64,000 nt of DNA from Dendrolimus kikuchii (lineage: Eukaryota; Arthropoda; Insecta; Lepidoptera; Lasiocampidae). The stretch covers positions 7,220,551 through 7,284,550 of the forward strand of contig CM034391.1 of NCBI GenBank assembly GCA_019925095.2, written 5' to 3'. Shown piece after piece: positions 33,393 through 44,374 of the stretch. Position 1 is the first letter of the stretch. Each line of letters starts with the position of its first letter. The position numbers and the translations under genes are program-made. The notes beneath the pieces were generated by a model that was not told the origin of the DNA, made no database searches, and saw only the letters and a list, made by a program, of their open reading frames with translations.

Positions 33393-33494
33393 TGTGTGTG
33401 CAGTTCACACAGTAGAAGTGAAACTTCAGAGAATATACAGGCGAACATGATTATATGTACAACGCTTAGTAGACAAGTGTGAATTGCACACACA
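33393..33494. repeat. 102-bp element with 18-bp inverted ends
   Basis: TGTGTGTGCAGTTCACAC at 33393-33410 and GTGTGAATTGCACACACA at 33477-33494 are inverted repeats with one mismatch. Next to the left arm lies AGTAGAAGTGAAACTTCAGA, which recurs at 51629 and inverted at about 2170. Confidence 0.65.
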
Positions 33495-33518
33495 CATTTT
33501 CGTATTTCTATTCTATTA

Positions 33519-33648
33519 TAGACGTCTCCTTTAAGAGAGCAGCAGCGCATTTGTAGCACCTTTGGTGTTGCAAATGTCCATAGGCGATGGTAACCGCTTT
33601 CCATCACGTGGGCCGTCTGCCTGCCTGCTGAACTCCTGCAATAAAAAA
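33519..33648 (+). mobile_element. GCAATAAAA-tailed retroposon, 3' fragment
   Basis: GACGTCTCCTTTAAGAGAGC, CATAGGCGATGGTAACCGC, GTGGGCCGTCTGCCTGCCTG and CTGAACTCCTGCAATAAAAA. The 5' half is absent. Confidence 0.75.
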
Positions 33649-34019
33649 TTAAAAAAGGAAAATTGCATTTTCGGGATCTCCTGAACCAAATTATGACCCT
33701 GTTTTTTTTTTAGATTTTCCTTTTGACTTTACAAACGGAAGCTTCAATTTAATTCATCTGTACAGATTTGTATAAAAACGCTATTCCTCAGTCGTCTTTA
33801 GTAGAATATTTATGCCCATGCCGACTACACTCTGCACGAACAACTCTCTTTTAATATTCGAAAATGAATTTTCAAAGCTAATCAAAACTTAATGTTCCTT
33901 GATGCATCTAATATATTGTTTCACCAAATCATCAGCGAGATATCGAAATAAATTTGTATAATCGCATTCATAGTATTGTTTAGATTACATCGTGCTAACC
34001 GAACTTTTCACCTCATTAC

Positions 34020-34245
34020 TTAGGCTGTATTAATATAGGGAAAGCGGCATAAAAATAGGTCATATATTGGCGAATGAAAGAGACGGAAAATAGTGCAACA
34101 AATTGTGGTATGGCGCTGTCTTTGTCTCGCGCCGGAAATCAATAATGGGCATCTTGCCACGTGGAGCCAGGAAGGAAAGCCCGCCTCATTTACACTGGTC
34201 GGCCACCGCGGACGGACCGTTTCACACATTAACCTCATCAATGCT
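34020..34245. other. Unassigned segment of higher GC
   Basis: GGCGCTGTCTTTGTCTCGCG, CCACGTGGAGCCAGGAAGGA and GGTCGGCCACCGCGGACGGA. Open frames exist on both strands but no domain or splice pair was found. Possibly an unrecognised nonautonomous element. Confidence 0.25.
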
Positions 34246-34884
34246 GTTTTTATTTCATATTTATTTAATTAACAAAGATCACAATATATTCGACAATCGA
34301 TATCAGTATTATGTGCCAATAATTGAACTTATTTTGTAATGTCAATCAATTTAAATAAGAGATTAGTGTAATACAATTAAATTGCCTCGAAGAATTATTT
34401 GAATTTCAATAAGTTTCTATCTCCCATTACTGGAATCTCTTCATTAAATTCAGAATTTTACTTGTATAATTCTAGATTCTGACTCTTTTGCCATAGAGAC
34501 CGTCTATGGAATTAGACACCTATAAGACAAGCGAACTTCTTATCAACCTTTAATCAAATGGGGCAAGTGAATGTCACTTTACATAAAATGAAGGGTTTTG
34601 TAGAGCGACACACACAATTTGAAAAATTCTGAAAATAAATGAGGTTTTTATTTTACAGAATTTTTCAAATTAATACTTAAAAATTATAGAGAACGTATGA
34701 AACTTATTAAGACATTGGAAAGTATAGTATTAGCTTCCAGTCTAAAAAATATTTGAAAATAATAACGTAAGAACAAACGGTCGAACAAACATTTACTATG
34801 TTATAAGATTTTCTTAAGTTTTCGCGACTAGTACACATAATTAAAACTACATTTGAACGGTTTTAAGAGTAGCAATTTATTTAC

Positions 34885-35115
34885 GACTAGCTGTGCCCGC
34901 GACTTCGTCCGCGTGTATTTTTTTTCGCGTAACCCTAATAATAAAAGTAGCCTAAGTCACTCCGTATAACATCAGCCGACAGAGATTAACCGGAATATCC
35001 AGGCAGATAAAAATTCTAAAAAATGCATTTTCAAAATCTCCTTTTCCGCATTATCCCCCCCCCCCTGATTTTTTCACATTTTTATTTTGATATTACAAAC
35101 AGATACTTCAATTTT
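34885..35115 (-). mobile_element. Nonautonomous Helitron-like element
   Basis: The plus strand begins ACTAGCTGTGCCCGCGACTT and CGTCCGCGTG. On the minus strand this is a GCGGAC-GAA-GTCGC hairpin, then GGGCACAG and terminal CTAG before T. The body has AACATCAGCCGACAGAGATT and a C10-12 run near 35055. The far end is not resolved. Confidence 0.55.
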
Positions 35116-35149
35116 ATTTATCCGAATAGATTTTAAAATATTTACAAGT

Positions 35150-35412
35150 TGTTACGGAATTCTAGAAATGAAACTAAGTACTGTATACAAAAACATTTCT
35201 TCAGTGAACAGAGGTCATGACCTGGCTCGAGAATGGGATCTTCATTATTCGGGAATCCAATTCAACGTCCACTCTATTTTGGTATCGTTACACACGATTG
35301 GACCGTCTCCAGTCTCACCAAATTGAAATCGAATTTCGGCCTCGTAGTCAGCGTATTATTTGTACCGCCTTTACAAAAGTTTGCTCGAAATCATTGTTCC
35401 AGTTTTTACTCG
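35150..35412 (+). other. Unassigned open reading frames
   Basis: Three overlapping plus-strand frames of 66-79 codons (for example LAREWDLHYSGIQFNVHSIL). None matches a family I know and no splice signals frame them. It may be a decayed retroelement. Confidence 0.2.
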
Positions 35413-35439
35413 GAACGTGCTCTTTCATGTTAGTTTCGT

Positions 35440-36380
35440 GAAATAATATTTTTAAAGTCCTAATAAACCTCTTAAAGTATAACTTAGATAGTATACAATA
35501 CAATATAAACGTTTGCTGAATACTTATAATATAACTATTAGTTTTGAAGTATTAAAAATATAACATTGCTTCCCATATTTCATATCACGTAGCGGCATCT
35601 ACAGTTCTAAGTATGTGAAAATGACTACGGCGCCGCTACGAGACTGCTACGGGGTTTTATAGAATAACTTGCAGCTACTTCAACATTTAGGTAAAGTTCG
35701 AACCTACAGTATTAGCTGTGACTAACAGAACCCAAAAGACAGAGGGCAGTGTAAGTAAAAATATTTGAGTTCACAGTTTACTCGCTTGTAGGCGCTAGTA
35801 TCGCTGCGTTCCTAGTATCATCAAGTGTGAACCACAACCTTTATTAGTAAATTAGTTGCATGATCAGGATGTAGAGGGCGCTATGAAGTTTTCTTGCAAC
35901 TTGGCGCTAGTATCGCTCTTGATAAAAGTGAAGTCAAGAGGTATATATAATCTAGCCAAATAAGGAAAAAAAAAGAGTACAGCCAGTAGGCTATAAAATT
36001 GTCAAAACTTTTATTTTGATATTCAAGGTCCAAAGGTCTCGAAGCACAGTTGTTCTTGAATATTTTTCTTTGGATACAAAGAATATTCGCATGTATCATA
36101 AAAGTTTTAGAGCATAAAATTCTCTACAAGCTTAGTTTTAAACGATTTTTTACATTCAACCGCTTTTGAGATAAAACGCGAATAGTCTGCAGCACTCAGC
36201 CATCATGGCGTATCTCATGGTAAACCATGAGTCATGGTACTTAGTGCAGTTTATAATTAATTGACTAAAACTAATTGTTATAGTTATTAAAAACTTTAAT
36301 AATGATTTACTATTTAATATACTTTATTTATAATGTTTAAACGAATTTAAATAAAGGAGGACATTTCCAATTTATCGTAT
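35440..36380. other. AT-rich DNA; one short direct repeat
   Basis: GGCGCTAGTATCGCT occurs at about 35791 and 35904 with other local similarity around each. No gene was recognised. Confidence 0.35.
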
Positions 36381-36384
36381 AATC

Positions 36385-36560
36385 CCTATTTAATATTATA
36401 CATGTGAACGTTATGTCTGTCTGTGTGTTGCTTTTTCACGGAAAAAATACTGGACCGATTTGGCTGAAATTCGGTATATGTGTAATTTTAGTACCAAGGT
36501 TGGACAAGGGCTAGTTTTCATCCCGGATAATGGGATAGATTTATGTAAAGGTTATGCCAG
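36385..36560 (+). repeat. Nonautonomous element fragment
   Basis: GTCTGTGTGTTGCTTTTTCA, ACTGGACCGATTTGGCTGAA and CATCCCGGATAATGGGATAG are phrases of a widespread insect nonautonomous element type (Helitron-like or SINE-like). Ends not defined. Confidence 0.4.
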
Positions 36561-36586
36561 AAAGTAGGGTAGGTATTCTTTGTGAT

Positions 36587-36717
36587 TTGGTCATTTTGAT
36601 CATTTCTGCCATTTCTGTAGTTTCGGCCATTTCAATCATTTCGGTAATTTCAGCCATTTCGGTAATTTCGACCATTTCAGTCATTTCAGCCATTTCGGTC
36701 AGTTCAACCATTTTACC
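36587..36717 (+). repeat. 9-bp minisatellite, about 14 units
   Basis: Units of the form (N)CATTTCNG/A, for example GGTCATTTTGATCATTTC, GGTAATTTCAGCCATTTC. From about 36626 the unit length of nine keeps one frame open as Ile-Ser-X repeats. No surrounding gene supports coding. Confidence 0.75.
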
Positions 36718-36981
36718 AATTATTTAGACCAATAATTTCTCAAGTTTATAGATATAAAATTTATCATCTAAAAAAATCTGTCTGTTAAGTTTTTAGGAGA
36801 AACTATTAGGATTACTGTATCAGTTTTGTTGTAATTTTGTTTAAATGTAGTTATAATACCGAAAAGAGACATAAATATTTTTTAAACCGGGACATGAGGT
36901 AGTTTGCGACATAAAATGAAGTGATAAAAAAATTATACAATGTAACCTGCATTAACGCCTGCTCATTAAACAAGAGGTACG

Positions 36982-37689
36982 TAGGAAACCCTGTGTATTA
37001 CTAACGAATTAAACCCATGTATGAGAAAAATAAACTAAACATATGTCATACTATCTATAAAAATAAACATTAAAATATATAAGAATAATAAGGCATCAAA
37101 ATTGTTATATAAATATATATAAACACATATAAATGGATAAATTGGCATCAAAATTCTAACATATATAATACGTAAATCCAAACTGGCTTTGTAATAGTTG
37201 AGTAAGCAAAAATGTATTAGTAATAAGTCATATAAAGCAATAAAGAAATAAAAGATTCTCCACAACCCAATATCCCAAATATATAAACAGATATATAAGT
37301 ACGTGTAAGTAGTATATTATAACAATAGCTAGAAATAGGAAAGTATATATATGAGTGGCTGATCATCTCCCCGGGCCAAAACAACCAGCTCAAACACAAA
37401 TCGAGTTGGGGGTTTTGGCTTGGGAGAGGCAACGCGGTCGCTCAAGTATATATGGCTAGTATATATATATATATATATATAATAGTATTAAAATACATAT
37501 ATTTAGTATATGTAAGTAAATAATATAATCCAACACCAACCAACCCAAACCAATATCATCCAATCCCAACCAATAATCCAACCAGTGATCGTATATATAT
37601 ATAAATAGATAGAATATAGATAGTAATAGACTCGGGCATATCTAGTTCGCCCGGGCTAAAGAAGGAAAAAAAAAAAAAAAAAAAAAAAA
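36982..37689 (+). mobile_element. Poly(A)-tailed retroposon insertion, 708 bp
   Basis: Flanked by the 11-bp target-site duplication CAAGAGGTACG (36971-36981 and 37690-37700) and ending in 24 A residues (37666-37689). The body is very TA-rich with islands CTCCCCGGGCCAAAACAACC and GTTCGCCCGGGCTAAAGAAG just before the tail. No open frame encodes a known domain, so this is either the 3' UTR of a 5'-truncated poly(A) LINE or a noncoding RNA copied in trans. Confidence 0.8.
37455..37482. repeat. (TA)n microsatellite
   Basis: About a dozen TA units inside the poly(A) retroposon. Confidence 0.85.
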
Positions 37690-38203
37690 CAAGAGGTACG
37701 CACCAGAACTTGACCCACGACGCAGAAACGGGGTAAAGGCTAGTATTTTAAATAAAATTTAAAGTAGACTACTGGAACCTAAAGTCTGTAGGTACACAGA
37801 AAGTAACATATTTTAAAAGACCAATACTAGAGACACTTAATTAGGGCTCTAAAAATAATTAGAGATTGAGGATTGGTCGATGCCCAAAGTGGCATATCTC
37901 GGCCCCTAGGGTTGAATTACGGCAACCATAGGGCGGGCCCACGTCAATGAAAAAATAATGGAGTTCCATACGATGTAAATAGGGATCGATAAAAATGGAT
38001 CTCAGTTGAGCAGGTTGAGTCCATAATTTTTGCTTCTATGAATAAATTAATCTACAAGATATACTAAATTTTATAATAATATATTCATTTAGTTTCGCTC
38101 GTGTAAATGTATAGGAGAACAAGGTTCTAGTCAGAATTAAAAAACATGACTACTGGTCCACGAGATAAGTTAGTTAGGGAACCTCTGATATAAATGGACT
38201 TAC

Positions 38204-38419
38204 ATAATGTCCCCCAACTTGAGCCTGGTATGTATGAGGGCGCATGTCTTGTGGTCTGTGGCGGCGAGCGCGGCGCGGCGGCGGCGCGTCGGTCGCGGGG
38301 ACGCCGGCGGGGAATCGCCCGCGGCGGCCGCGCCCGCGCCCGCCAGGTGCCGCCGCACGCCCGGCGAGCTGCCGCGCCGGCGCACCGACGCGTGCCGCCC
38401 TCCCACGCCGCCCAGCATT
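38204..38419 (-). CDS. Candidate internal coding exon, Ala/Arg/Pro-rich, 72 codons
   Basis: The best host-gene signal in the window. On the minus strand TTTTTTGTCTGTTATAG precedes, and GTAAGTCC follows, a 216-bp stretch open in one frame. Its length is divisible by three; it starts with the last base of one codon and ends with two bases of another, so skipping it would keep frame. Encoded pieces include MLGGVGGRHASVRRRGSSPG, VRRHLAGAGAAAAGDSPPAS, RPTRRRRAALAATDHKTCAL and IHTRLKLGDI. GC content is far above the surroundings. The basic, Ser/Pro/Ala-rich first part looks disordered with RRGS-type kinase sites; the last 20 residues look more ordered. I do not recognise the protein. The opposite strand is also open, but has no splice sites of this quality. 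Confidence 0.55.
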
Positions 38420-38479
38420 CTATAACAGACAAAAAATACATTATTAATGTACATTTGTCAATGAACGTAGTGTTTTAAA

Positions 38480-39925
38480 CACAATATAATGTAATATTAA
38501 GGTAATAACAGAGCACGAACTAATGGTATAAGTAAATACTTAAAAGGAGATCCTATTATTGTCCAGTTATTGAGGAGAACTTATTATTGTCGTAGTCCCA
38601 CTCGATATACATCACATTAACTTGAGCCATGGACTCCCATATAAAGCTTCACGACCATCAGGTACAGTTTTCAATATTTTATTTCTAGATGCATTGATTT
38701 GCTTACCATTTCATAAACATGAAAACGAAACATTTGCACGCAAAATTTATAAATTTGATTTAAAATAAAGGTAGATACACCAAAAATCTGATATTTATTA
38801 CGATTTTACGAGTCGCATACCAAGTTACCAACCAATGTATCTTTATTTAATTTTTACAAAGCAACTAAAATATTTCGTCTCTAAAAACTGAAATGTCATA
38901 ATACTAACTAATGTTGCGAATAAAAACTTAAGCTGTAAAATTTTCACTTAAATTAAAATCATAACTGATCTTATTAACGTGCCTGCCTACACAGCTTAAC
39001 GCGAACTTGGCGTCAACTTATTCCTGTTAACTCCTTAAAATTGGTTTGCGTTACTTTAAACACGCGAAGGGTATTTACACTTTTCTCTTTACTTGTTTTA
39101 AAATGTACTCTGAATTTAAAGTAGGTATACGATACACAATTAACTGCTTGAACACATCTAATCAATTAGTTTTGTTTATTTCGAGTATCAAAACAACCTT
39201 TAACCGACATCTATAATGAAAAAAGTTTCATTTATCAACGCTGAAACATTTATCTTGAAAGTTGCTCGTATTTTGGTCAAGTCGCGTCTTCCAATTACTA
39301 AATCAACAGTTGGACAGCACTGTCTCAGCAGCCGAAGCCCTCTAGTGGCATAAATGGAACCTATAAAAGGTTAGGTACATATTATTAACGTTTGTTGTTG
39401 AAATATAAGTATATCGTATGTAGTGTCCGTAGTATGTATATAATTTCTTGTAAGAGTAGCACAAAGCTTTGATGCTAACAGTGTTCAGAGAGTTTATATT
39501 TCGCACAACGATTTTGCTTGCCATTCACTATACAATGGCATCGTTGATTTGGCCACGTTTACCTCATTCAGTGATATGGTACATAATTTCTAAATAGATC
39601 GTAAAATGTCATGAAATATTTGTTCTTGCATTAATGTATAATAGTAGTTGCATACAGGTCTTATTCAGTACATTTTATCAGTTTCAATGGTGAGCAAGTA
39701 AGCAGTATCTCAACAGTTCTTATTTAAATAATTAGTTCCTATTTATTTCATTTGTTAGCAACACCAACAAACAAATGATTTTTGAGTTTTGTCACATAAA
39801 AAATCTCCTTCAAATGCAATGGTGCAAATTTAATTTATTAATCAAATATCTCTCTCGTGGTACAACAATTTCTACTCTTTTCCTTAATAGTTTGATTTAA
39901 TCAGATTAAGTACCTTTTATGTAAT
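38480..39925. other. AT-rich DNA without assignable features
   Basis: No further exon or repeat recognised upstream of the minus-strand exon candidate. Confidence 0.35.
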
Positions 39926-39940
39926 TTGGATAATATTTAT

Positions 39941-40092
39941 ACATACGTACATACATACATAACTTCACGCCAGTTCCCTTGCGGGGTAGACACGAACAAC
40001 AGAGCGCCATTTAGGCTTATTCTTACACACCTCACTTGCTTCTTTGACATTCATAACTCTTGTCATGCACGCTCGTCTGTTCTTAAGGATAA
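39941..40092 (-). mobile_element. 5'-truncated RTE-like fragment (family A), 152 bp
   Basis: TGTA-repeat tail plus the reverse complement of the coding 3' end. The 13-bp duplication GGATAATATTTAT is at 39928-39940 and 40093-40105. Confidence 0.9.
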
Positions 40093-40149
40093 GGATAATA
40101 TTTATTACCTTTATTAATTAATTATATAAATATATGTATATATTTATTA

Positions 40150-40545
40150 ATATTATTTCAATCCGCGACTTCGTGCACGCTTGACTTGAAATTGCCAAGA
40201 ATTCCCGGGGCCACAAAGTATCGCAATTTTAAAAAGAATGTAAAAACTAATTTTTTATGCATCCGAACAACTTCAAACCGCTACTGGGAAAATTCCCGCG
40301 GGATTTCTGGAATGAAAAATCACAAATTTTCTTATATAAAATATGCTATCGATCAGTGAAAAAATCACATCGGTATTCGATTTTTTTAATTTGGCCATTT
40401 TAAATAATTTGCGGCAAAATGATCAGATTAAAAAGTAGCCCAGATTTAATATCTAAAGATTTGCTGTCGATCAGCAAAAACTACATCGAAATCGGCCCAC
40501 TCGTTTTTACGTGAATCCCGAACAAACAGACAAACAGACAAGATA
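40150..40545 (-). repeat. Degenerate Helitron-like nonautonomous element
   Basis: Begins AATCCGCGACTTCGTGCACG on plus, has AATTCCCGGGGCCACAAAGT, TTCCCGCGGGATTTCTGGAA and GATTTGCTGTCGATCAGC, and ends TTTTTACGTGAATCCCGAAC with ACAAACAGAC tracts. Same group as 4495 and 16740. Confidence 0.45.
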
Positions 40546-40869
40546 CTAAAATAATTGCATCGTGTTCTCCATCGTTTATATAGTTTATTCCAGTTGGTTT
40601 CTTTTTTAATAGTTTCAATGTACAGATACGACATGTTTAGAATGTTATAATATTATAGATCATGTACTTATATCATGTCGTGACATTGCACACCACGATC
40701 TTCGTCACCTCTCAATACGAGACCACGGGCCCCATGTATTTTTATAACACGCTGTCAATTCAGCATTTCTTGGGACTAATAGAACAGAACCACAGACGAA
40801 AAAAATAGGTAGACCGACACCCGAGCTCTAACATTGAAGCCGGGTAAAGATATCGATTTAATACGTATA

Positions 40870-40941
40870 CATACATACATACATAACTTCACGCCAGTTC
40901 CCTTGCGGGGTAGGCACGAACAATTTAAATAATAATTAATA
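40870..40941 (-). mobile_element. Shortest RTE-like fragment (family A), 72 bp
   Basis: TGTA tail and about 52 bp of the element's 3' end, then about 18 bp of AT-rich sequence not from the element. The 14-bp duplication ATTTAATACGTATA is at 40856-40869 and 40942-40955. Confidence 0.88.
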
Positions 40942-41090
40942 ATTTAATACGTATAAATGTGGAATATCTAGTTTCTATTGGATACATTACTATTAACCAG
41001 ACAGACGTAAACCATGTGTATACTACATAAGTTCACGCATACGAATTTATAAAAATGCTTGACTTCATTTAACGCTTCTGTTCACTAGGT

Positions 41091-41326
41091 TTTTTTATTG
41101 CAGGAGTTCAGCAGACAGGCAGACGGCCCACTTGATGGAAAGTGGTTACCATCGCCTATGGACATTTGCAACACCAAAGGGGCTACAAATGAGCTGCTGC
41201 TCTCTTAAGGGAGACTGGTACCTGGTCACTAATGCCGGAACACAATTCAAGGTTGTTATGGCGACATACTTTAGACAAGGGGTGGTAGCCATCCAGTCGG
41301 GCGAATGCCCTACCACCTGGCAAACA
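41091..41326 (-). mobile_element. GCAATAAAA-tailed retroposon, head-truncated
   Basis: TTTTTTTATTGCAGGAGTTC through GATGGAAAGTGGTTACCATC to CTACCACCTGGC. The head (5' of the sense strand) is missing. Confidence 0.75.
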
Positions 41327-41429
41327 TTAAAGGTAAAGGTTAAACTATGTTTATTAGTTTTCCTGTGAATATTAAACATTACAAATAATGTGAAAATATT
41401 TCACTTTAGTTAATTTTCTTTTAATAAAT

Positions 41430-41512
41430 AAAGCCATCCATAGACGTTAGCAACACCAGACCTGTTAGCAACGCGTTTCCATCCTCAAAGATAAATCTAG
41501 TAATCCTATTTA
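41430..41512 (-). mobile_element. GCAATAAAA-family fragment
   Basis: GCCATCCATAGACGTTAGCA followed by ACACCAGACCTGTTAGCAAC. A short diverged piece. Confidence 0.4.
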
Positions 41513-41867
41513 AACACCCCATATCCCAATGTAAAGGGAATAAGTATCTCAACAAGAAGATTTACAAATCTTTAAAGCTATAATACATGCGATGTAAGTA
41601 AGCATTGTAGTAAAAAAACCTATAAAAGTGGAACTTAATTACCAGTTGTCGAGAGCAGCGGCTTTCGTTTTGGCGCTAAGCTGATTTTAATTTAAAATAA
41701 CAAAATGCCTTCTAATCGGTTAAAATGGAAGTGTCTGATGTGAATTTAATTAAAATTCTGTCCATATTCCGACATTGAAGTTTATCACAAGCTTAGCGGA
41801 GGTAAAGGAGACGAAAATAACTCCCCATTTAATTTAAACGGCGTTTAGGGTATATTGAAATATAGGT

Positions 41868-42115
41868 TTTATTACGATTACCATTAACTATGGACATTTG
41901 TAACACCAAAAGCGCTACAAATATGCTACCGCTCTCTAAAAGGACACTGGAACCTGGCCACTAATTTCGAATTACAATTCTAGGTTATTACGGCAGCATA
42001 TTCTAGGCCACGGGTGGTAGCCCACCTAGCACCTGGCTGTGCGTTGTTTTGTCGGCTCTTACGACAGGCCGCCAGGCCGCAGGATTGTATTTTTTCTGCA
42101 TTCCTGCATTCCTGC
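41868..42115 (-). mobile_element. GCAATAAAA-family retroposon, partial
   Basis: TTACGATTACCATTAACTAT, GGACATTTGTAACACCAAAA, CTGGAACCTGGCCACTAAT and CGACAGGCCGCCAGGCCGCA up to TTCCTGCATTCCTGC. The sense 5' head is present and the tail is lost. Confidence 0.65.
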
Positions 42116-42394
42116 AAGCCTTAGTAGCCTAAAACTCTTAATATTCTAACACCTATATCTAATTTATGTTTTTAATCAACACTTTAAATACAATTGAAAT
42201 TACCTAGACAAGGACTTTTTGAGCGATAAAGCCGTCTATTATTGTTGTGCCAATTATTTAATACACATTTTTATTAATATGTAGGTATTTTGGTATCTAT
42301 GCCAATAAATAAAATACAAGGGTTTGTCCCTGATTTCCAAATATAAATTTAAAATTAATTCGCCATTTATATGCTACTATCTCTAGTCTATCCG

Positions 42395-42580
42395 GGATCT
42401 CTCCCGGCAGATGCTATGCTGCTCTGAAAAGATAAAAATCTATAAACGGATCCCAGCGCCACCTACCGGTTCCACTTGTGAATCTAAATAATTCGGGGAC
42501 CCACTCAAACACTCGCAATTTTTTTTATTAAAATCGGTAAAGTCGTTCTCAATTTATGCGCGTACACATACATTTCTACG
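42395..42580 (-). repeat. Helitron-like family fragment
   Basis: TCTAGTCTATCCGGGATCTC, TCCCAGCGCCACCTACCGGT and GGACCCACTCAAACACTCGC. The same phrases recur at 46330-46515. Confidence 0.45.
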
Positions 42581-42589
42581 GTTTATTTT

Positions 42590-43310
42590 TATATATGTAT
42601 ATAGATTAATCATAAATAACCGTTTTTAGCAATTTTGTGTCTCAGTCTTTCTAACGGTGCATCACGAATAGATTCCGAAAAAGCTTAAGGAATCAATAAA
42701 AAATATATGAATTTTATCTTAAATTTTCTATATAATTCAACATATTTTGCAAAGTTCAGAAGTGATCAACTCAAACTATTAAAGTAAGGTAAAAATGGCA
42801 CTGCGAGAGATATTTTATTATCAGACTAAATTAGCACCACTACATGTTGAAGGAAAAATTTTAATGTGACAAAATTCAAAAATCAATTGTTGATGAAAAA
42901 TGCTTATAACCTCGCATGAACAATGTCGCGAGCTCAGTTAGTATACTATAAAAATACGACCAACATAATTAATGTGAATTAACAGTAAATTGGCGGTCGT
43001 ATCGCTAATAGTGGTTTGTTCCAGACAACAATAAAGCACTAAACCTAACCATAATTATATCTAATTTTACAATTTGTGTAATACCTGTATAATGTTTTGT
43101 ATATTTATTAAAAGTTTACTATTCATTGTGAATAACAATTAGCAAATTCCGTACAGCAATATATTCGAACCTAGTAAAGTTGGAATATATTCCGTACGTA
43201 CACTCCACGACATCATTTACATAATGTAGTGGTGAATGGATAATTGTTTACAGCCCTACAATCTCGAATGCCTTTAGACAATTAAGGCGAAATGCCACAG
43301 TCTAAAGGTG
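42590..43310. other. AT-rich DNA without assignable features
   Basis: No gene or named repeat recognised. Confidence 0.35.
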
Positions 43311-43317
43311 CCCACAC

Positions 43318-43420
43318 ATTACGGGACGCGTCCGAGCAATGTGCACACTAGAACCGTAACACACAGATTGCTTTAGCACGTCCGAACACTTAAGCTCACG
43401 TCCGCGACTCACTTTTATTT
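43318..43420. repeat. GC-rich transposon-end-like block
   Basis: AGGTGCCCACACATTACGGG, ACGCGTCCGAGCAATGTG and repeated CACGTCCG hexamers resemble subterminal repeats of a cut-and-paste transposon. No terminal inverted repeat pair was found. Confidence 0.35.
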
Positions 43421-43535
43421 CTTTCTCATTAGCTATTTCTTCAAAATCATTTTAAATGTTTTGTAACTCAGTCCGCCTTCCGCTTCGCCACCGCACCAAC
43501 TATGGTCTTTCACCCTGCTTTTTTGTCTTGCCAAG

Positions 43536-43823
43536 GTGGCCGACGTTTGGATGCGCTTATTTTGTGTAATAACATACTGGTCGTACATTCCAGGTTTTTA
43601 TAATTATTATCTCGGAGTGTGGAATTTTGTGGGAAGGAGATCCAGGCGACTCGTTGAGCAGTGCGCCTGTGAGGGCATCCCCGGCTGTCCGATATACCGA
43701 ATTCAGCACGGTCAACGCCACCCTTGGACCTACGTGACGCTTCAGGGCGGTACCGTCACCAAAAAAATTAAACGACTGCTAAGGCAAAACTCACCCCGTT
43801 CTCTTATATTTTATTTTTGTTAA
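43536..43823. pseudogene. Unassigned coding-like segment
   Basis: The plus strand is open for 95 codons (LVEQCACEGIPGCPIYRIQH...TYVTLQGGTVTKKIKRLLRQ), with GC content above the flanks. The minus strand reads RHVGPRVALTVLNSVYRTAG followed by DALTGALLNE, which resembles the YRT-S-AL motif after the RT domain of R1/Jockey-type LINEs. I favour an old minus-strand LINE remnant, weakly. No splice pair supports a host exon. Confidence 0.25.
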
Positions 43824-43979
43824 ATGTGTGCGGTATAGTGATATAGTCGTATATACTACCCGCTACAGAGGTTGAAAGTGAATTAAAAGTCTTGATACCG
43901 TGCAAGGTGTTTTTCTATAGTACGGCGTCTCACATATGTAACAGTAATTTTTCTTAGAAAATATTTATACAAGATGGAA

Positions 43980-44262
43980 GGAATGGAAAAAGAATACTAA
44001 TTTCTGCGGCTGAACAGCTTGTCTTTAGAGGAGACAAAACGACCCACAGCTAGTCGCGCATTTTCTTGTCTGGATGGTTATCAAACCTTGAATAGGGTAC
44101 GCCATCAATATCCTTGAGTTGTGCTCCGACATCAGTATCCAGGTTCCAATTCCACCTTCGAGTCCGGCAGCACATTGGTGTTGCAAACGTAAGGGACGAT
44201 AACCAATTTCCATCACAATTGGCCCATCGGCCTATAGACACTCCAGCAATAAAAAAATAAAA
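43980..44262 (+). mobile_element. GCAATAAAA-tailed retroposon, near full length, diverged
   Basis: GGAATGGAAAAAGAATACTA, AATTTCTGCGGCTGAACAGC, CCAGGTTCCAATTCCACC and a CACTCCAGCAATAAAAAAAT tail. Confidence 0.65.
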
Positions 44263-44374
44263 TTTGATAGGAAGTTGAAATCTATGTCTACAAAAAGGTG
44301 TACTAAAACTGCGAAACAATAAAGATGAAGTATGTATGGCATCCAGACTTATAAAGATAAAAAAAAATATTTCA

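Noticed and set aside
41132..41379. Overlapping frames on both strands of about 78 codons, with relatives at 55777, 61830 and elsewhere (for example GYHRLWTFATPK, CSLKGDW)
   Set aside because: They lie inside copies of the GCAATAAAA-tailed retroposon and appear on both strands in every copy; their similarity reflects repeat copies, not a gene family.
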